Assembly: GCF_000497445.1 (NCBI RefSeq)
Contig: NZ_CM002285.1
Span: forward strand, 6,162,630 to 6,185,709
Direction of reading: 5' to 3'
DNA length: 23,080 bases
Source: Streptomyces roseochromogenus subsp. oscitans DS 12.976
GTDB taxonomy: Bacteria > Actinomycetota > Actinomycetes > Streptomycetales > Streptomycetaceae
Below are positions 20,121 to 23,080 of the stretch, in pieces. Made by a program: the position numbers and the translations under genes. The notes under the pieces were generated by a model, which was given only the letters and a program-made list of their open reading frames with translations, searched no databases and was not told where the DNA came from. How positions within the stretch are numbered: position 1 is the first letter of the stretch; each line of letters begins with the position of its first letter.

Positions 20121-21461
20121 TCATGACCGCCAGCTCACGCGGTGTTCGGCCAGGTGGGCCAGTACCGCGTGGTTCGCCTCCCAGCCGTCCGGGAACTTCA
20201 CCAGCGTGCCCAGCTGGACCGGTTCCGTGGACGGGTAGTCGTCCAGGAGGTCGCCGACGCCCGCGCGGCAGACGACGATGCAGGCGTGGCGGTGGCGGGA
20301 GGCCAGGACGCACAGGCGGCCGGTCTCCAGGTGGAACGCGGTGGCGTCGGGGCGGCCGGAGAGCGGGTGCAGGACGACCGTGATGTCGTACTCCCGGCCC
20401 TGAAGGCGGTTCGCGGTGTCGACCGTGACGTCCGCCACGCCCAGTTCGGCGAGCGCCGCGCGGACCGCCGCCGCCTGGTCGCGGTGGGCCGTGCCGACGG
20501 CGATGCGGGCGGGGGTCAACGGCAGGGGCTCCTCGGGCGCACGCTCCGACGTCGCCGCGCCCTCGCGGTCCAGCAGGCGGCGTACGACCTGCGCCACCGC
20601 GCGGACCGCCTCGGGGTCCGTACGCGGGGTGTGCCGGGCGGGCAGCTCCAGCAGGCCCCAGCCGGATTCCGCGGCCTCGTCGATCACCCGGTCGGGGCCG
20701 GAGCCGTCCGACGGGACGGCGAAGGCGAGGCTGCGGTCGCCGTGGCCGGTGCCGCTGCGGAAGGGGGTGTACGGGTAGAACGCGTCGGAGACCAGCGGCG
20801 CCGCTGACGCGGGCAGCCGCCAGGAGACCGGGAGGCGGTGCTGCGGCAGGCCGGGGTTGTGGGCCAGCAGGGTGGTCACGGCGGAGGCCGAGGGGTCGTA
20901 CGACAGGCCCGCCCACTGCTCGCTGCCGACGATCGCGAACGGGTCCAGCTGACCGGGGTCGCCCACGAACAGCGCCCGTTCGAACAGGCCGGCCACGGCC
21001 AGCAGCGAGTCGGAACGCATCTGGTACGCCTCGTCCACGATCGCGTGCCGCCAGGGCTCGCCGGCCTTCACATGCGCCCACTTCGCCGCCGTGGACAGCA
21101 CGACCGGCAGGCCGTTCAGGTCGGCGGCCTTCGCTGACGTACGGACCTGCGGCAGGTCGTCCAGCGCCTTGTCGTAGGCGTCGGTGTCGCTGCTGTGCAG
21201 GCGGCCCACCGGCAGGTCCGGGTTCTTCTCGGCGAGCCGCAGGACGAGGTCGTCCACCTGGGCGTTCGTCTGTGCCACGACCATCAACGGGCGGCCCGCT
21301 TCCGCCAGTTCGAGGGCCGCGCGGACCACGAGCGTCGACTTGCCGGCGCCCGGCGGGGAGTCGACGACCACACCCCGCTCGGTGCCGTGCAGCGTGTCGT
21401 GGAGGATCGCGTCGGTGGCGCGGGCGGCAGCGGCTCCGGGGTCGAAGTCGACCGTCGTCAC
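20121..21461 (-). CDS. Compact superfamily 1 (Upf1/DNA2-like) helicase/ATPase
   Basis: The 446-residue protein starts at GTG 21461 (MTTVDFDPGAAAARATDAIL), overlapping the upstream stop as GTGA. Walker A VVDSPPGAGKSTLVV has its lysine at residue 41. A DExx-type Walker B reads HAIVDEAYQMRSD, followed by motif III RALFVGDPGQLDPF. The second RecA-like half has TANRLQGREYDITVVLHPLS (motif V) and LCVLASRHRHACIVV (motif VI, with the arginine finger). These are Upf1/DNA2-family motifs on a minimal scaffold. No nuclease, zinc or DNA-binding extensions are seen. It presumably works with the 529-residue neighbour on nucleic acid in the cytoplasm. The frame is open upstream of the GTG, but that part overlaps the neighbour antiparallel in composition and is not coding. 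Confidence 0.88.
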   Translation of the reverse strand: MTTVDFDPGAAAARATDAILHDTLHGTERGVVVDSPPGAGKSTLVVRAALELAEAGRPLMVVAQTNAQVDDLVLRLAEKNPDLPVGRLHSSDTDAYDKALDDLPQVRTSAKAADLNGLPVVLSTAAKWAHVKAGEPWRHAIVDEAYQMRSDSLLAVAGLFERALFVGDPGQLDPFAIVGSEQWAGLSYDPSASAVTTLLAHNPGLPQHRLPVSWRLPASAAPLVSDAFYPYTPFRSGTGHGDRSLAFAVPSDGSGPDRVIDEAAESGWGLLELPARHTPRTDPEAVRAVAQVVRRLLDREGAATSERAPEEPLPLTPARIAVGTAHRDQAAAVRAALAELGVADVTVDTANRLQGREYDITVVLHPLSGRPDATAFHLETGRLCVLASRHRHACIVVCRAGVGDLLDDYPSTEPVQLGTLVKFPDGWEANHAVLAHLAEHRVSWRS

Positions 21462-23047
21462 AGCAGGTCCTCCTCGGTCACGGTGTCGGGGACCTCCGGT
21501 ACGGCCTCGCCCGGCGGGCCGCCGTGCGTCCACGGTGTCTCCTCCGGGTCGGGGAGCTTCGCGCCGCCGCGCTGCTCGTGCTCGAAGAGGGTGAAGCAGA
21601 CCCGGTCGCCCTTCTCCGGCACCGAACCGGGCTCCGGCTCCTTGCCCCGGCCCATCTTGTCCAGGAGGCGGAGGACCAGCACACCTTCGGCTTCGTATCC
21701 GACGAACTCCGCCGACTGCGGCTTGCCGCCCGGCGAGCGGTACACTTTCGCGCGCTCCGCCAGATGCGGCCGGTCGTCCGTCCGGACCGTCACCAGCGGG
21801 CGCGGGCTCGGCCGCTTGCCCTCGCTGTACGCGAGGACGACATCGGTGACCTCGCCCGCGAACGCCTCCCCGGCCAGCCGCCGGCCCGCCATCACCAGCG
21901 GGTCGTCCAGGGCCTCCTGTGCCTCCAGCCGGGCCTGTTCGCGCTCGCGCGTGGCCAGCTTGTTCGCCGCCGTCACCGCGTCGTCCCGGCGTGGCTGCGG
22001 GGGCTCGCCGGCCAGTACCCGGTCGCGGTGGCCGGTGAAGGACCAGCGGTCGCGGGTCCAGCGCTCTTCGACATGCGCCCCCTGCGGCAGCGCCCGCAGC
22101 AGATCCAGCCCCCGCCACACCGCGTCCCAGGTGGGCAGGGTGTGGCCGGCCACCAGGTCGCGGATCTCCCGCTCGGCCGCCGTGAGCGCGGCCAGCCGGT
22201 CGTCGGCGGCCAGGGCGTCCTCGGCGGCGGCGAGGGCGCCGCGCGCACGGTCGTAGCGCTCGATCGCCGGGGCCAGCAGCTTGTTGTCGAACGCCGGGTC
22301 GGTGGCGGGACCGGCCGGCGGGCACAGCAACTGGCCGGCGGGGTCCCGGGCCAGCTCGGCCCGGCGCGCGGCCTCGGCGCCCGAGACGCTCTCCGGGGGG
22401 TCGATCCAGGCGAGCAGCGCGCCCAGATGCTGGTCCTCCAGACCGGACTGGCCGGTCGCCCAGTGCCGGGAGAGCACATCGGTCAGGGCGAGGAGGAGGG
22501 AGGAGCCGGGGACCCGGGACCGCTCGCCGTAGTGGGTCAGCCAGCGGCCGAGCAGCGGCACCCGGGGCGGCGCCGGATAGGGCGCCTCCGGGTCCTGCTC
22601 GGCCGTACGGCGAAAGCGCATCGAGCGGCCGAGGAGCCGGACGAAGTCCAGGCCCGCGCGGCTCGGCACGATCAGCTGGGGCGCGTCCGAGCACAACTCC
22701 ACCTCGACCTTGACCCGCTTGCCGGTCTCCGGGTCGGTCTCGGTGCGCTCGGCCGCCTCCACGGACTCGGCGTAGGAGTCGATGTACGGCAGGGCCACGT
22801 CCGCGAGGTCGGCGAGGAACGTGAAGCGCAGATCGCGGTCGCGCGGCTGCGGCACGACCAGCAGGCGCGGGGTGTCCCGGTCGGTGCCGACCAGCGCGCC
22901 GAGCGGGGCGCCGGCCTCACCGGCGGTGGTGAGCGGCACGAACACCAGCGGGCGCTCGGACAGATGCCGGTGCCGGACCGTCGCGGCGGGCTGGGCACGG
23001 CCGCTGCTGACGGCCTCGAGCCGGGCGAGGGTGGCGATCAGGGACAC
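21458..23047 (-). CDS. Protein of unknown function encoded with the helicase (529 residues)
   Basis: The start is GTG 23047 (MSLIATLARLEAVSSGRAQP), about nine bases after GGAGGT. No known domain was recognised. Visible features: an N-terminal alpha/beta-looking part (RPLVFVPLTTAGEAGAPLGA; RLLVVPQPRDRDLRFTFLAD); a middle with tryptophans (DVLSRHWATGQSGLED, HLGALLAWIDPPESV); a long charged helix or coiled coil (ARGALAAAEDALAADDRLAA and after; later AANKLATREREQARLEAQEA); and a C-terminal beta-rich part (VGYEAEGVLVLRLLDKMGRG, GDRVCFTLFEHEQRGG) before an acidic tail. The GTGA overlap with the helicase implies coupled synthesis and probably a complex. It could be a nucleic-acid-binding or adaptor subunit. 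The function is open. Confidence 0.75.
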   Translation of the reverse strand: MSLIATLARLEAVSSGRAQPAATVRHRHLSERPLVFVPLTTAGEAGAPLGALVGTDRDTPRLLVVPQPRDRDLRFTFLADLADVALPYIDSYAESVEAAERTETDPETGKRVKVEVELCSDAPQLIVPSRAGLDFVRLLGRSMRFRRTAEQDPEAPYPAPPRVPLLGRWLTHYGERSRVPGSSLLLALTDVLSRHWATGQSGLEDQHLGALLAWIDPPESVSGAEAARRAELARDPAGQLLCPPAGPATDPAFDNKLLAPAIERYDRARGALAAAEDALAADDRLAALTAAEREIRDLVAGHTLPTWDAVWRGLDLLRALPQGAHVEERWTRDRWSFTGHRDRVLAGEPPQPRRDDAVTAANKLATREREQARLEAQEALDDPLVMAGRRLAGEAFAGEVTDVVLAYSEGKRPSPRPLVTVRTDDRPHLAERAKVYRSPGGKPQSAEFVGYEAEGVLVLRLLDKMGRGKEPEPGSVPEKGDRVCFTLFEHEQRGGAKLPDPEETPWTHGGPPGEAVPEVPDTVTEEDLL

Positions 23048-23080
23048 AGGGCCGCCACCTCCGCTTCCGCGCGCGCGCGT
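23038..23080 (-). CDS. C-terminal tail of a further upstream gene of the helicase operon (partial)
   Basis: Reading leftward from the window edge, one frame gives AEAEVAALCP and stops at TGA 23038-23040, overlapping the next GTG by ten bases. Such an overlap is common in Streptomyces operons. Only about 13 residues are visible, so this is tentative. Confidence 0.35.
   Translation of the reverse strand, partial: RARAEAEVAALCP

Noticed and set aside
21462..22694. N-terminal extension of the helicase by 411 residues
   Set aside because: It overlaps the coupled upstream gene in another frame and reads as Arg/Ala/Pro-rich noise. The GTGA overlap sets the start at 21461.
1..23080. CRISPR arrays, insertion sequences, integrases, rRNA, riboswitches
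   Set aside because: None seen. No spaced direct repeats of CRISPR type, no transposase or integrase motifs in any frame, and no recognisable riboswitch or rRNA sequence.

Overview
The window is very GC-rich. Its genes have G/C-biased third positions, frequent ATGA or GTGA start/stop overlaps, and GTG or TTG starts. A DasR-type box, a sigma-R-type promoter and a TTA codon confined to one accessory regulator point to an actinomycete, almost certainly Streptomyces. All family assignments come from reading the translations; no database search was run.

Layout. (1) 1-3250, cell envelope and secretion: the end of an NlpC/P60-like cell-wall hydrolase with a ten-fold glycine/lysine repeat linker; an SPFH/band-7 gene broken by a frameshift at a G run; and a small secreted AA10 lytic polysaccharide monooxygenase (LPMO) with a DasR-type palindrome at its start site. 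(2) 3400-3530: a tRNA-Lys(CTT) gene with a strong terminator. (3) 3637-8255: an IclR regulator, a four-gene polar-amino-acid-type ABC importer closest to the ectoine/hydroxyectoine system EhuBCDA, and a divergent DUF3830 gene. (4) 8260-10148, a scar region: the promoter and first 19 codons of a MerR gene, then an XRE regulator with a small partner gene, then the C-terminal third of a UDP-glucose dehydrogenase. (5) 10149-14168: an amidase and a D-2-hydroxyacid dehydrogenase on the minus strand, divergent from two overlapping Asp/Glu-racemase-superfamily genes of the maleate isomerase/EutA type. (6) 14195-15366: a luciferase-like flavin oxidoreductase behind a sigma-R-type promoter. (7) 15345-17150: a PAS-GGDEF-EAL cyclic-di-GMP enzyme. 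(8) 17487-18740: a secreted M6-type metalloprotease. (9) 18823-19456: a second, identical tRNA-Lys(CTT) whose 5' end overlaps the stop codon of a conserved gene. (10) 19630-23080, minus strand: a small conserved protein, then a tightly coupled operon of a compact SF1-type helicase and a 529-residue protein of unknown function.

Regions 3 and 5 look like parts of one catabolic locus: import of a small zwitterionic solute, amide hydrolysis, 2-oxo/2-hydroxyacid redox, and isomerase/racemase steps under IclR control. The usual ectoine-degradation enzymes EutB-EutE are absent from the window, so the substrate or route may differ from the described one. Two suspected single-base indels in homopolymers within the first 1.8 kb (an extra C near 92-95 and a missing G near 1781-1785) should be checked against reads before either gene is called broken.
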